NCBI RefSeq assembly: GCF_029626265.1
Contig: NZ_JARUBN010000001.1
Location: forward strand, 1,426,001-1,490,000
Direction of reading: 5' to 3'
Source: Micromonospora sp. WMMD1102
Lineage (GTDB): Bacteria; Actinomycetota; Actinomycetes; Mycobacteriales; Micromonosporaceae
DNA: 64,000 nucleotides
The number at the start of each line of letters is the position of its first letter. Position 1 is the stretch's first letter. This document shows positions 1 to 9,304 of the stretch, piece by piece. Position numbers and translations under genes: made by a program. A model generated the notes under the pieces. The model ran no database searches and had not been told where the DNA came from. It saw only the letters and a program-made list of their open reading frames with translations.

Positions 1-550
1 GCACCGGGGGTGACGACGGCGGATCGAGCAGCGGTGTGCCGTCCCGGATGAAGGTCACCAGCCGGTGCAGGGTGTCGACGGCCCGGACCCGTACTCCTGG
101 TACGACCGAGGCCTCGGCGGCGTTGCCGAGCGGTACGAGCACCCGGGTGATGCCGGCCCGGACCGCCGCCGCGACCATCGGCAGTACGCCCCGGACCGGT
201 CGGACCGTCCCGTCGAGCCCCAACTCGCCGAGCACGGCCACCCCGTCCAGCGGGGCGAGCGGCATCTCGCCCGAGCCACCGAGCAGCGCCGCCGCGATCG
301 CGAGGTCAAAAGCCGAGCCATGTTTCGGCAGCGTCGCCGGCAGCAGGTTGACGGTGATCCTGCGGTTGGGCCAGCGCTGGCCGGAGTTGACGATCGCTGC
401 GCGTACCCGGTCGCGGGCCTCGTTGAGCGCGGTGTCGGGCAGGCCGGACAGCACGACGGTGGGCAGACCTGTGGCCAGGTCGGCCTCGACCTCGACGACA
501 TGCCCGGCCACTCCGACCAGCCCCACGCAGAGCACCTTGGCGTAGCTCAT
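1..550 (-). CDS. ComM/YifB-family Mg-chelatase-like AAA ATPase, 5' part only
   Basis: This gene runs off the left edge, so only about the first 183 codons are visible. It begins at an ATG (548-550) giving MSYAKVLCVGLVG. The visible part is the N-terminal ChlI-like domain of the YifB/ComM family, with GLPTVVLSGLPDTALNEARD, RVRAAIVNSG and VNLLPATLPKHGSAFDLAIA as its usual landmarks. The family is a cytoplasmic AAA+ helicase-like ATPase; ComM promotes branch migration during natural transformation in Gram-negatives, and its role in actinobacteria is unclear. In related genomes it lies between yraN and dprA, and here yraN is indeed upstream on the same strand. The Walker motifs lie beyond the window. 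Confidence 0.9.
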   Translation of the reverse strand, partial: MSYAKVLCVGLVGVAGHVVEVEADLATGLPTVVLSGLPDTALNEARDRVRAAIVNSGQRWPNRRITVNLLPATLPKHGSAFDLAIAAALLGGSGEMPLAPLDGVAVLGELGLDGTVRPVRGVLPMVAAAVRAGITRVLVPLGNAAEASVVPGVRVRAVDTLHRLVTFIRDGTPLLDPPSSPPV

Positions 551-639
551 CGGCACTGCCCGGGATAGCTGTCTCGCGGTATCGGCATGGTGTCGACCGT
601 GCCCCGAACGGCGCCGTCCGGCGGGCCCGACACGGTCGC

Positions 640-696
640 CTGTGGATAACCAGGGCCTCTGTGGACGAACGGACGATCAAGCTGGGGCTGTGCTAT
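640..696. repeat. Copy A of a 57-bp repeat upstream of comM
   Basis: This 57-bp stretch aligns without gaps to 2055-2111, with 42 of 57 identical bases by eye. The conserved blocks are CTGTGGATA, CTGTGGACG, CGGACGATCAAGC and TGCTAT. On the minus strand it contains TTATCCACA (641-649), a perfect match to the classical DnaA box, and a second TCCACA core at 660-665. It lies about 90 bp upstream of the ComM start. The rest of 551-754 shows no gene. Confidence 0.6.
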
Positions 697-754
697 GGGG
701 CCGTCGTGTCGGTACGGGGACAAACCTGAGCGAGCCCGGCTTGCGCAACCTCGC

Positions 755-1617
755 CTACTGGCCGGATCCGGCCCGGTCGAGGAGTTCGTGCAGCAGCGTG
801 ACCACCTCCTCCGGGGAGAAGGCCATCGCCTGTTCGCCCACCGTGACCTCGAAGCTGCACCTCCTCGGGTCCGCAGTGGTGAGCAGCCGGGGGAAGAGTT
901 GCACTCCGTGTGCGGCGAGCAGGTCCGCGCCGGCCCGTTCGACGTTCTCCTTCGACGCGGGGAGGTGGACGTGGAAGATCGGCGTCTGCGGCGGATCGGG
1001 CCAGGCCAGGGCCACACCGTCAGTGTTGATCGCGGTGGCGATCGCGATCGCGTGCTCCCGGAACCGCGGCATCCGGGGCAGCAGGTCGTCCAGGCCGGCG
1101 AGGCCGGCCAGCGCCAGCGGCCAGGCGTCGTGGATCGCCCCACCCAGCCGCGCCCGCCACACCGCCGCCTCGGCGACGGTCGCGGCGTCGGCGGCGAGGA
1201 CGGCACCCCGGACACCGAGCAGAGCTTTGTAGAGCGAGTGTAGACGGTGTCGAACAGTCCGGCGATCTCGGCGAATGGCCGCCGGTAGTAGGTCTGCGCC
1301 TCCCAGATCCGCGCACCGTCCAGATGCGCCGCCGCACCCCGGGCCCGGACGGCCGCGACCTGGTCGCGCAGGTCGTCCCACTCGGGAAGCTGCCCGCCGA
1401 TGTCCCGCTGCGGCAACTCCCAGACCACCGCGGCCAGTGGTTCGCTGACCGACGCCAGCGCGGCCCCGGTCATCAGCCGGTGGCGGTCGCCGACCGGATG
1501 GAACCGCAGTCCGTGTACGACCTGGTAGCCCCGCTGTTCCCACACGTCCAGGTGGGTCTGCGGGTGCGCGGCGAACGCGTGCCGGCCGCGACGTTCGGCA
1601 TCGCCTTGTTGCCAATC
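755..1617 (-). pseudogene. Threonine aldolase / beta-eliminating lyase family, 5'-truncated and frameshifted
   Basis: Two reading frames together encode the middle and end of a PLP-dependent aldolase of the threonine aldolase family. The upstream frame carries ELPQRDIGGQLPEWDD, HLDGARIWEAQ and FAEIAGLFDTVY (down to 1240). The downstream frame resumes with SLYKALLGVRGA, which holds the expected PLP lysine, and runs to the stop at 755. Between them, at 1238-1239, one base appears to be missing. The frame opens after a TAA at 1618-1620, so roughly the first 100 residues of the family are absent. The remnant separates yraN from comM, which are usually neighbours. A sequencing error could explain the internal shift but not the missing N-terminus. 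Confidence 0.8.
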
Positions 1618-1642
1618 TTATGCAACAAGACGACGCCCCTAC

Positions 1643-2002
1643 TCAGAACGCCGCGCGCAGGTGCTCGACGCGGGCCGGGCCGCTGCGGGCCGGGTACACC
1701 TCGACGACGTCGAACCGGACCTGCTCCGGATGTACGCCACTGCTCCGCAGCCACTCGACGGCCAACCGCCGCAACCGTTGTGCCTTGCTACCCAGCACCG
1801 CCTCGGCCGGAGTGCCGAACGCGTCGCCCCGCCGCGTCTTGACCTCGCAGAAGGCGAGGACGTCCCCCTCCCAGGCGATGATGTCGATCTCGCCCTGCGC
1901 GCACCGCCAGTTGCGGGCCACCACCCGCAGCCCGGCCTCGACCAGATGCCGTACGGCACACCGCTCCCCGTACGCGCCGATCGCCCGTCTCGCCGCTGTC
2001 AT
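1643..2002 (-). CDS. YraN-family (UPF0102) endonuclease-like protein
   Basis: This 119-residue protein starts at the ATG at 2000-2002 ([13 protein letters not shown]). It has the YraN signature: [12 protein letters not shown], then [20 protein letters not shown] and [11 protein letters not shown]. The E-x-D-x(n)-E-x-K pattern is that of a PD-(D/E)XK nuclease fold. The family is conserved in bacteria, cytoplasmic and of uncertain role, and in actinobacteria it typically precedes comM and dprA. An in-frame TTG start at 2095 would add 31 poorly conserved residues reaching into repeat copy B, which is less likely. A degenerate aldolase remnant begins about 25 bp after the stop. Confidence 0.88.
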   Translation of the reverse strand: MTAARRAIGAYGERCAVRHLVEAGLRVVARNWRCAQGEIDIIAWEGDVLAFCEVKTRRGDAFGTPAEAVLGSKAQRLRRLAVEWLRSSGVHPEQVRFDVVEVYPARSGPARVEHLRAAF

Positions 2003-2054
2003 GGCTGGGACCCTGGCCCTGGCCGGTACTCGGAGACAACCGCGAAGTGCCCGG

Positions 2055-2111
2055 CTGTGGATATCGGAGGGTGCTGTGGACGTGCGGACGATCAAGCCCG
2101 ACGTCTGCTAT
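2055..2111. repeat. Copy B of the 57-bp repeat, upstream of yraN
   Basis: This is the partner of 640-696, in the same orientation and again upstream of a minus-strand gene (yraN starts at 2002). It contains a minus-strand ATATCCACA (one mismatch to a DnaA box) and another TCCACA core 19 bp away, as in copy A. The conserved spacing of four blocks suggests a shared regulatory element or a duplicated upstream region, not chance. Confidence 0.55.
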
Positions 2112-2228
2112 ACGAGGCGTTCCGGTACACGAGGCGTTCCGGTCACCCAGCGCTCCGGCTGCGCGAGAACTCCGGCACCGGTCCGACAGGGTCAACTGGC
2201 GGGTACCGGGGCAGGTCACATACGGTGC

Positions 2229-3584
2229 GTGACCGTGGAGCAGCAACGCAACTTCCCGGACGAGCCGGCCCCCCGCTGGCGGGCCGACGACCGCGGCTAC
2301 GCCGACCAGCGCTGGACCGGCGTCGGCGGAGACCGTCACCCGGGTACCGAACAGCCGGCGGCCCCGACACAGCCCGGTACGCCCGTGCCCGCACCGACAC
2401 CCGTGCCCACACCGGCACCGGACGGTGGGTACGGGCAGCCGTTCGGCACCGACCGGTACGCCGACCCGCCCCGGTTCGGCGTACCGGAGTCCGGCCCGGA
2501 CCGGTATGCGGCGCCGGAACCGCGCGGCGGGGCCCCGCTCGACGGTGGCAGTTATCCCGGCTTCGTCCCGGCGGACACCTCCGAGCAGCCCCGGCACTCC
2601 CTGGAGGTGCCGTTGCCGAGCTTCGGCGCCGCACCGCCCGCGACCCAGCCCTACCCGCCCGCCGCCTGGGCCGCGGATCCGGCCGGAGCGGATCCGACCG
2701 GACCGATCCCGGGCACCGTCCCCGGTGCGACCGCCGTCACCGGCCGGCTCGACTCCACGCCGTTGGCCACGGGCGGCACCCCGGCCGGACGGGGACCCGA
2801 CACGGTGGCCCTCGCGACGGACGCGGCTCGCGGGGGCGGCCGACACGGCGTCCCAGCCGCCGAACCGGGCCAGCCGTTCGCCACGTCGGCCGATCCGGCG
2901 CGTTCGTCCCCGATCGTGGACCCGGCGCGTTCGTCCGCGGCAGCGGACCCGGCGCACTCGTCCGCGACCATGGACCCGGCAAGGTCACCGCTGGCCGGAT
3001 ACCCGTTGGTGCAGCCGCAACGGGCAGCCAGCGTCGGGCAGCCGGATCGCGGATCGGCCGGCGCGCTCGATCAGCCGACCAACCTGGTACCGCAGGTCGA
3101 TCCGCGAGCCGGTGCGGGCGGCGTGCCGCTGGGTGTCGACCCGCTGGGCGGGCGCACCGATCACGTCGCCCCGGCGGCTCCGCACCAGCCCAGCGCCTCC
3201 AGCGCCTCCAGCGCATCCGGAGCCTCGCCCGGCTCGGTGGCCCCCGGGGTGCCCGGCGGGCTCGGGGTGCCGCCCGGCGACGGCGTGTACCGGACTCGCC
3301 GGCCCGCCCTGGCCGTGGTCCTCGCGGTGCTCGCGGTGGTCTTCGAGCTGCCGGCGGTACGGCTGCTCCTCGACGGTGCCCTCGGCGATCCGCTCCGGCC
3401 GACGGCGGTCCTCTCCGGGACCTTCCTGGTGCTGGGTCTACCGGCCTTCGCCGCCGGTCTGTACGGCCTGGCTACCAGCACCGCCGCCCTGGCCGATCCG
3501 CTCCGGGCCTGGCTCCGTCCGCCGACCGGCTATCTTCCCATCGGCCTCGTGCTCTTCGTCGCGGCCGCCCTTGCCACCGGCTGA
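2229..3584 (+). CDS. Pro/Asp-rich membrane protein of unknown function
   Basis: The protein is 451 residues from the GTG at 2229 ([13 protein letters not shown]); a second GTG at 2235 is also possible. The first ~345 residues are low-complexity and rich in Pro, Gly, Asp and Ala, including four copies of a DPARSS-like unit near 2895-2990. The last ~100 residues hold three or four hydrophobic segments ([51 protein letters not shown]), so it is an integral membrane protein with a long, probably cytoplasmic, disordered tail. I do not recognise a named family. It lies directly upstream of rpsB, separated by a hairpin, and is transcribed away from yraN. Confidence 0.7.
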   Translation: MTVEQQRNFPDEPAPRWRADDRGYADQRWTGVGGDRHPGTEQPAAPTQPGTPVPAPTPVPTPAPDGGYGQPFGTDRYADPPRFGVPESGPDRYAAPEPRGGAPLDGGSYPGFVPADTSEQPRHSLEVPLPSFGAAPPATQPYPPAAWAADPAGADPTGPIPGTVPGATAVTGRLDSTPLATGGTPAGRGPDTVALATDAARGGGRHGVPAAEPGQPFATSADPARSSPIVDPARSSAAADPAHSSATMDPARSPLAGYPLVQPQRAASVGQPDRGSAGALDQPTNLVPQVDPRAGAGGVPLGVDPLGGRTDHVAPAAPHQPSASSASSASGASPGSVAPGVPGGLGVPPGDGVYRTRRPALAVVLAVLAVVFELPAVRLLLDGALGDPLRPTAVLSGTFLVLGLPAFAAGLYGLATSTAALADPLRAWLRPPTGYLPIGLVLFVAAALATG

Positions 3585-4016
3585 CCGCGTGCTCGCCACC
3601 GGCTGACCGAGTTCACCACGACCAGCCCTGACGGCTGACCGGCCGGGCCGACAGAACACTCGATCCGGACATCCGGCCAGAAGGAGGACAACCCGCCCGG
3701 CGGGCGCCCGGCAGGCGCCCGGGAGCGCTGGAAACCGGACAACCGGGCCTCGCAGTCGACCCGGGTTTCGGCCGGATCCGCCGGTGGGCGGTGCCGGGTG
3801 GGGGTTGTGTGCTGGTGGGTACGACGGGGCGTACACTTGGCCATTGGCGACCGCCTCGCGCGGTCGACCTCGCGTGCCCTCTCCACGGTCCGTCCGCGGA
3901 GCGACGGCCCCCTGGTCCCGATTCCGATCGGGTCCGTCATGGCCGGCGATCAGGCGCCAGGACGCCAGGCCGCCGGCCCGGCGTGACAACCAGGGACAAC
4001 AAGGGAGCACCCCACC
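3585..4016. other. Intergenic region before rpsB
   Basis: These 432 bases carry no convincing gene. A direct repeat of CCACCGGCTGACCG overlaps the preceding stop, a hairpin lies at 3701-3721, and a possible TACACT -10 box is at 3832-3837 with no clear -35. The rpsB promoter is expected somewhere in the last 200 bp. AAGGGAG at 4001-4007 is the rpsB ribosome-binding site. Confidence 0.5.
3701..3721 (+). terminator. Hairpin after the 2229-3584 gene
   Basis: CGGGCGCC (3701-3708) and GGCGCCCG (3714-3721) form a perfect 8-bp stem with a 5-base loop, about 115 bp after the stop codon. There is no T-tract, as is common for actinobacterial terminators. It could insulate rpsB. Confidence 0.45.
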
Positions 4017-4892
4017 ATGGCCGTAGTGACCATGCGTCAGCTGCTGGAGAGCGGCGTCCACTTCGGGCACCAGACCCGGCGCTGGAACCCGAAGATGAAG
4101 CGCTTCATCTTCACCGAGCGCAACGGTATCTACATCATCGACCTGCGGCAGACCCTCGACTACATCGAGAAGGCGTACGAGTTCGTGCGTGGGACCGTCG
4201 CCGAGGGCGGCAGCATCCTCTTCGTGGGTACCAAGAAGCAGGCCCAGGAGGCGATCGCCGAGCAGGCGACCCGGGTCGGCCAGCCGTTCGTGAACCACCG
4301 TTGGCTGGGCGGCATGCTGACCAACTTCCAGACGGTCTACAAGCGGCTGCAGCGGATGAAGGAGCTGGAGGCCCTCGGCGACCTGTCGGGCACCGCGCAG
4401 GGCTACACCAAGAAGGAGACCCTGCAGCTCTCCCGCGAGAAGGACAAGCTGACCCGCACCCTCGGTGGCCTGCGGGACATGCAGAAGGTCCCGGCCGCGA
4501 TCTGGGTGGTCGACACCAAGAAGGAGCACATCGCCGTCGACGAGGCCCGCAAGCTGGGCATCCCGGTGATCGCCGTGCTCGACACCAACTGCGACCCGGA
4601 CGAGGTCGACTTCCCGATCCCGGGTAACGACGACGCGATCCGCTCCGCCGAGCTGCTGACCAAGGTCATCGCGGCGGCCGTCGGTGACGGTCTGATCGCC
4701 CGTTCCGGCAAGCGCCGGGGTGCCGACGAGAAGCCCGAGCCGGGTGTGGTCGGCGCCGACGAGCCGCTCGCCGAGTGGGAGCGCGAGCTGATCGAGGACA
4801 ACGAGAAGAAGGCGGCCGGCGACGCGGAGCAGAAGCCTGCCGGCGACGCGGAGCAGAAGGCCGGCGAGCCGGCGGGCGTCGCCGCCGAGTGA
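4017..4892 (+). CDS. rpsB: 30S ribosomal protein S2
   Basis: This is ribosomal protein S2, 291 residues, a component of the small subunit needed for S1 binding and initiation. The start [20 protein letters not shown] and the blocks [27 protein letters not shown] and [13 protein letters not shown] are diagnostic. The ATG at 4017 follows AAGGGAG at 10-bp spacing. The C-terminus has an acidic, Ala-rich tail of about 35 residues with two copies of AGDAEQK, longer than in E. coli but typical of actinobacteria. tsf follows 135 bp downstream, the universal arrangement, with a strong inverted repeat between the two. Confidence 0.98.
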   Translation: MAVVTMRQLLESGVHFGHQTRRWNPKMKRFIFTERNGIYIIDLRQTLDYIEKAYEFVRGTVAEGGSILFVGTKKQAQEAIAEQATRVGQPFVNHRWLGGMLTNFQTVYKRLQRMKELEALGDLSGTAQGYTKKETLQLSREKDKLTRTLGGLRDMQKVPAAIWVVDTKKEHIAVDEARKLGIPVIAVLDTNCDPDEVDFPIPGNDDAIRSAELLTKVIAAAVGDGLIARSGKRRGADEKPEPGVVGADEPLAEWERELIEDNEKKAAGDAEQKPAGDAEQKAGEPAGVAAE

Positions 4893-4901
4893 GCGCTGGC
4901 G

Positions 4902-4969
4902 TCGGGATCCGCCGGCTGATCGTTCCGGCCGGCGGTCCCCGACCCGGTACGAGGCACGGCGGATCCCGA
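4902..4969 (+). terminator. Long inverted repeat between rpsB and tsf
   Basis: TCGGGATCCGCCG (4902-4914) and its exact reverse complement (4957-4969) form a 13-bp stem around a 42-base loop that contains a further CCGGCCGG pairing. It has no T-run. It may be an attenuator or RNA-processing site adjusting S2 to EF-Ts ratios and not a full terminator. Confidence 0.45.
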
Positions 4970-5027
4970 TCCGGGTAATCCAGCAGAAGACCACGAATCA
5001 GCCGCGTTACACACCGAAGAGAGAGTC

Positions 5028-5858
5028 ATGTCCAACTTCACCGCCGCGGACGTCAAGAAGCTCCGGGACCTCACCGGCGCCGGCATGATGGACTGCAAGA
5101 AGGCCCTCACCGAGTCCGAGGGCGACTTCGACAAGGCTGTCGAGGTCCTGCGCGTCAAGGGCGTCAAGGACGTCGGCAAGCGGGCCGGTCGGACGGCCGC
5201 CAACGGTCTGGTGGCGCACTCCGGCAAGGCGCTGCTCGAACTCAACTGCGAGACGGACTTCGTCGCCAAGAACAACGACTTCGTCGCGTTCGCGCAGCTC
5301 CTGGTGGAGCACGGCGCGCAGGCCGGGGTCGCCGACGCCGAGGCGCTGCTCGGCAGCACCCTGCCGGACGGCCGAACCGTCGCCGACGCCGTACAGGAGC
5401 AGTCGGCCAAGATCGGCGAGAAGCTGGTGCTCAACCGCTTCGCCGCGGTGCAGGGCACCGTCGCGGTCTACCTGCACCGCAAGGCGCAGGACCTGCCGCC
5501 GCAGGTCGGCGTGCTGGTGGAGTACGCCGGCAAGACCGACGAGGCGGGTGACGCCGACGCGCGCGGTGTTGCCATGCAGATCGCCGCGATGCGTCCGAAG
5601 TACCTGACCCGGGACGAGGTGCCGGCCGAGACCGTCGCCTCCGAGCGGCGCATCGCGGAGCAGACCGCCCGCGAGGAGGGCAAGCCGGAGGCCGCCCTGC
5701 CGAAGATCATCGAGGGTCGGGTCAACGCGTTCTTCAAGGACTACGTCCTGATCGAGCAGGCCTCGGTCGCCGACAACAAGAAGTCGGTCAAGCAGGTGCT
5801 GGCCGAGGCCGGCATCGAGGTGACCCGGTTCGTCCGGTTCGAGGTCGGCCAGGCCTGA
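5028..5858 (+). CDS. tsf: Translation elongation factor EF-Ts
   Basis: EF-Ts (276 residues) exchanges GDP for GTP on EF-Tu in the cytoplasm. The N-terminal UBA-like domain begins [20 protein letters not shown], with the signature [13 protein letters not shown] and the motif [12 protein letters not shown] further on; two dimerisation-type core repeats follow. The ATG at 5028 is preceded by GAAGAGAG. The length matches other actinobacteria and nothing is unusual. A hairpin lies just after the stop, and pyrH begins 170 bp later. Confidence 0.98.
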   Translation: MSNFTAADVKKLRDLTGAGMMDCKKALTESEGDFDKAVEVLRVKGVKDVGKRAGRTAANGLVAHSGKALLELNCETDFVAKNNDFVAFAQLLVEHGAQAGVADAEALLGSTLPDGRTVADAVQEQSAKIGEKLVLNRFAAVQGTVAVYLHRKAQDLPPQVGVLVEYAGKTDEAGDADARGVAMQIAAMRPKYLTRDEVPAETVASERRIAEQTAREEGKPEAALPKIIEGRVNAFFKDYVLIEQASVADNKKSVKQVLAEAGIEVTRFVRFEVGQA

Positions 5859-5867
5859 GCGCGACCG

Positions 5868-5896
5868 TGGGCCCGGATCGCCGCGACCCGGGCCCG
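5868..5896 (+). terminator. Hairpin after tsf
   Basis: GGGCCCGG (5869-5876) pairs with CCGGGCCC (5888-5895) across an 11-base loop, starting 10 bp after the tsf stop. It is GC-only with no T-tract, so a partial or intrinsic L-shaped terminator is plausible. Confidence 0.55.
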
Positions 5897-6027
5897 CGAC
5901 GAGTCGACACGGACGGGAGGCCGCAGGTGTACGTGACGGACACCGCGGCCTCCTCGTCACGTAGGGTCAGCAGCGGCAGGTTGGCTGAACTGGGCGCCGG
6001 CGTACCGGCGTGGGAAAGGCGGGTCGG

Positions 6028-6795
6028 ATGACGCAGGTTGTGAGTGACCGGACCCTGGCGGCGGACGACCCGACGGCACCGCCGCCCGGGCGGGCCCGCC
6101 GGGTGGTGCTCAAGCTCTCCGGTGAGGTCTTCGGCGGTGGGGCGATCGGCGTCGACCCGGACGTGGTGCAGGCCATCGCGCGGCAGATCGCCACCGTGGT
6201 TCGCCGGGGTGTGCAGGTCTCGGTGGTGGTCGGCGGCGGGAACTTCTTCCGGGGCGCGGAGTTGCAGAAGCGCGGCATGGACCGGGCCCGGGCCGACTAC
6301 ATGGGCATGCTCGGCACGGTGATGAACTGCCTGGCGTTGCAGGACTTCCTGGAGAAGGAAGGCATCGAGACCCGGGTGCAGAGCGCGATCACGATGGCCC
6401 AGGTGGCCGAGCCGTACATCCCGCTGCGGGCGATCCGGCACCTGGAGAAGGGCCGCGTGGTCATCTTCGGCGCGGGCGCCGGCATGCCGTACTTCTCCAC
6501 CGACACCGTGGCCGCCCAGCGCGCCCTGGAGATCCGTGCCGACGTGGTGCTGATGAGCAAGAACGGGGTGGACGGCGTCTACACCGCCGACCCGCGCACC
6601 GACCCCGACGCCAGCAAGCTCGACAAGATCACCTTCTCCGAGGTGCTGCGTCGTGGCCTCCGGGTCGCCGACGCCGCCGCGTTCAGCCTCTGCGAGGAGA
6701 ACGGCCTGCCGATGCTGGTCTTCGGCGCCGAGGGCGACGACACCATCATCCGGGCGGTCGCGGGCGAGCCGATCGGCACGTTGATCACGACGTGA
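6028..6795 (+). CDS. pyrH: UMP kinase
   Basis: Bacterial UMP kinase (255 residues from the ATG at 6028) phosphorylates UMP to UDP in pyrimidine synthesis as a cytoplasmic hexamer of the amino-acid-kinase fold. The motifs [12 protein letters not shown] (phosphate loop), [25 protein letters not shown] and [15 protein letters not shown] [11 protein letters not shown] are all present, as is [11 protein letters not shown]. An in-frame GTG at 6010 would add six residues, but the A/G-rich site near 6012-6018 is well placed for 6028. The first 25 residues are an actinobacterial extension. It is the third gene of the rpsB-tsf-pyrH-frr series. Confidence 0.97.
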   Translation: MTQVVSDRTLAADDPTAPPPGRARRVVLKLSGEVFGGGAIGVDPDVVQAIARQIATVVRRGVQVSVVVGGGNFFRGAELQKRGMDRARADYMGMLGTVMNCLALQDFLEKEGIETRVQSAITMAQVAEPYIPLRAIRHLEKGRVVIFGAGAGMPYFSTDTVAAQRALEIRADVVLMSKNGVDGVYTADPRTDPDASKLDKITFSEVLRRGLRVADAAAFSLCEENGLPMLVFGAEGDDTIIRAVAGEPIGTLITT

Positions 6796-6880
6796 GTGGG
6801 GCAGGGAGCCGGGCCGGCGGGCGGGGCCCGGATGGAGTATTCCGCAGAGCACCAGCCAGCAGAGGGAGGCGAAGGAGCAG

Positions 6881-7438
6881 GTGATCGACGACACCCTCCT
6901 CGAGGCCGAGGAGAAGATGGAGCGCGCGGTCGAGCACGCCAAGGAGGAGTTCGGCGCGATCCGTACCGGGCGGGCCACTCCGGCGATGTTCTCCAAGATC
7001 ATTATCGACTACTACGGCAGTCCCACCCCGCTGACCCAGATGGCCTCCGTCGGGGTGCCCGAGCCGCGGATGGCGATCATCAAGCCGTACGACGCGTCGC
7101 AGTTGCAGGCCATGGAAAAGGCGATCCGTGACTCCGACCTCGGCGTGAACCCCAACAACGAGGGCACCCAGCTGCGCATCCTGCTGCCGCAGATGACCGA
7201 GGAGCGGCGGCGGGACATGATCAAGGTCGCCCGGCACAAGGGCGAGGAAGCCAAGGTGGCGATCCGGAACGTCCGCCGGCGCGCCAAGGAGGAACTCGAC
7301 CGTATCGTCAAGGACGGCGAGGCGGGTGAGGACGACGGCCGGCGGGCCGAGAAGGAACTGGACGACCTCACCCACAGGTACGTCTCCCACGTCGACGAGC
7401 TGGTGAAACACAAGGAAACCGAGTTGCTCGAGGTCTGA
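6881..7438 (+). CDS. frr: Ribosome recycling factor
   Basis: RRF (185 residues) splits post-termination ribosomes together with EF-G. It starts at a GTG (6881) after GAAGGAG and shows the family pattern throughout: [57 protein letters not shown] and [20 protein letters not shown]. The length is normal for the three-helix bundle plus beta/alpha/beta head. Its stop overlaps the ATG of cdsA (TGATG at 7436-7440), so the two are translationally coupled. Confidence 0.97.
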   Translation: MIDDTLLEAEEKMERAVEHAKEEFGAIRTGRATPAMFSKIIIDYYGSPTPLTQMASVGVPEPRMAIIKPYDASQLQAMEKAIRDSDLGVNPNNEGTQLRILLPQMTEERRRDMIKVARHKGEEAKVAIRNVRRRAKEELDRIVKDGEAGEDDGRRAEKELDDLTHRYVSHVDELVKHKETELLEV

Positions 7439-9159
7439 TGTCCCACGTCGACCCCTACGGCGGTACCTCGGAGCCGCGTGGCTGGCGGCGGCCGGAGCAG
7501 ACGCGCGGCCCGGAGTGGTCTCCCGAACCCGGACACCAGAACGGGCCGTCGGGCCGTCGGTGGCCGGCCGGTGACGACGACGCCTGGGCACGGGCGCGGC
7601 ACGGTGGTGCCGCGCCCGACGCCTACTCGACCCCGACGGACGCCTACCCGGTGACCCCGGAGACCTATCCCGGCGGCCCCGGGGCGTACTCGCAGCCGGC
7701 GGAGGAGTACCCGGCCAGGCCCGATGGCCGTCCGGCCGTGCCCGAGGGCCGTTCCGGAGCGGCCGGGGCGGCCGGGACGTACCGGAACCAGGCGGACGGC
7801 TACCCGGGAGCGGCGCCCACCTACCCGTCCGCGTCCGAGGGCTACCCGCCGGGGCCCGCCGGCCACCCGATCCCGACCGAGGACTATCCGCCCGCGTCCG
7901 AGGGCTACCCGCCCGCCTTCCCGGGCTATCCGGCCGCGTCCGAGGGTTACCCGGCCGCCGTCCAGGGCTACCCGGGGGTGGTCGACGAGCACTCCGGCGC
8001 GGGGCCACGGCTGGGCCGCTCGGCCGCGTACCGCAACGGTTCGCCGCCGGAGGACGTGGCGGACCCGGCGGCGCGGTGGGGCAGCCCCGAACCGTCCGGT
8101 CGGCCGGGCCGTTCCGACGGCGACGCGGCGGCGTACCGGAGCGGAGTTGACCGCCCCGCCGGGGGCGTCCCCGCCGACGCCCGGCCGGGCGAGGTCCCGG
8201 TCGGCGCGGATGCTCCGACAAATCCGGTCGGCTGGCCGCTCGTCGGCGATCCGACCCCGCATCCGGAACTGAACCCCGAGCCCGACGAGGCGGCGACCGG
8301 CCGGGGACGCCGCCGGGCGACCCGGTCCGGCAAACCCGCCGGACAGTCCCGGGCCGGCCGGAACCTGCCGGCCGCGATCGGTGTCGGGCTCGGGCTCGGC
8401 GCGGCGATCGTCGTTCCGCTCTTCCTCTTCCGCCCGGCCTTCCTGGTCGTGGTGGCGCTGGCGGTGACCATCGGCATCTGGGAGATGACCCGGGCGGTAC
8501 GCCCCGGCGGGATGCACCCGCCGCTGGTGCCGCTGGTCGCCGGCGGCCTGCTGATGGTCGGACTCGCCTGGTGGGCCGGCCCGGACGCGCTCAGCCTGGG
8601 GCTGCTGGTGACGGTGCTGGCCACCATGGTCTGGCGGCTCGGCGACGGACCGGCCGGATACCAGCGGGACATGACCGCGGCCACCCTCATCGCGGTCTAC
8701 GTGCCCTTCCTGGGCGGGTTCGCGGCGCTGCTCGCCGCCGAGCCGGCCGACGGTGACCTGCGGGTACTCATCACCCTGGCCGCGGTGGTCCTCTCCGACA
8801 CCGGCGGGTACGCCGCCGGGGTGGCCTTCGGCAGGCATCCGATGGCCCCGTCGGTCAGCCCGAAGAAGTCCTGGGAGGGCTTCGCCGGCTCGGTGGCGGC
8901 GGCTGCGGTGGGCAGTTCGGTGCTGCTGGCCGTCCTCCTCGACGTCGCGTTCTGGTGGGGCGCGCTCTTCGGGATCGCGGTCTCGGTCGCGGCCGTCCTC
9001 GGCGACCTCGCCGAATCCATGATCAAGAGGGATCTCAAGGTCAAGGACATGAGCAACCTGCTGCCGGGGCACGGTGGGCTGATGGACCGGCTGGACTCGA
9101 TCCTCTTCGCGGTGCCCACCGCCTATCTCCTGCTGGCGATCTTCGCCCCGGTCGGGTGA
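7438..9159 (+). CDS. cdsA: Phosphatidate cytidylyltransferase with a long Tyr/Pro-rich N-terminal tail
   Basis: CdsA makes CDP-diacylglycerol from phosphatidate and CTP in the membrane. The catalytic part occupies about residues 310-573 and has some eight hydrophobic segments. The family signature is near the C-terminus: SMIKRDLKVKDMSNLLPGHG followed by GLMDRLD, with SPKKSWEGFAG upstream. The 573-residue length is about twice the usual size because of an N-terminal hydrophilic region of about 300 residues, rich in Gly, Pro and Tyr, with many EGYPPAS-like units (about 7600-7980). The ATG overlaps the frr stop, so the tail really is part of this ORF. A cytoplasmic disordered tail on a lipid enzyme could serve in localisation or scaffolding. 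Confidence 0.95.
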   Translation: MSHVDPYGGTSEPRGWRRPEQTRGPEWSPEPGHQNGPSGRRWPAGDDDAWARARHGGAAPDAYSTPTDAYPVTPETYPGGPGAYSQPAEEYPARPDGRPAVPEGRSGAAGAAGTYRNQADGYPGAAPTYPSASEGYPPGPAGHPIPTEDYPPASEGYPPAFPGYPAASEGYPAAVQGYPGVVDEHSGAGPRLGRSAAYRNGSPPEDVADPAARWGSPEPSGRPGRSDGDAAAYRSGVDRPAGGVPADARPGEVPVGADAPTNPVGWPLVGDPTPHPELNPEPDEAATGRGRRRATRSGKPAGQSRAGRNLPAAIGVGLGLGAAIVVPLFLFRPAFLVVVALAVTIGIWEMTRAVRPGGMHPPLVPLVAGGLLMVGLAWWAGPDALSLGLLVTVLATMVWRLGDGPAGYQRDMTAATLIAVYVPFLGGFAALLAAEPADGDLRVLITLAAVVLSDTGGYAAGVAFGRHPMAPSVSPKKSWEGFAGSVAAAAVGSSVLLAVLLDVAFWWGALFGIAVSVAAVLGDLAESMIKRDLKVKDMSNLLPGHGGLMDRLDSILFAVPTAYLLLAIFAPVG

Positions 9160-9304
9160 GCGAGGTGACGAGCCGACATCCCGGTGACCCGAGCCCGTCC
9201 GTCGGCGCGGCGAGCCGGCGCGTCTGTCGGTCACGTGCCTGGTCACGGGTTCGGCACCTCCGGCCAGGTGCGTTGTCGCGCCGACGTGGGAGACTGGACG
9301 GGCC

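Noticed and set aside
594..638. 8-bp inverted repeat CGACCGTG/CACGGTCG upstream of comM
   Set aside because: Short arms with a 29-bp gap are expected by chance in this base composition.
3805..3837. Possible rpsB promoter (TTGTGT and TACACT)
   Set aside because: The spacing is 21 bp, and no -35 box fits better; kept only as a remark in the intergenic entry.
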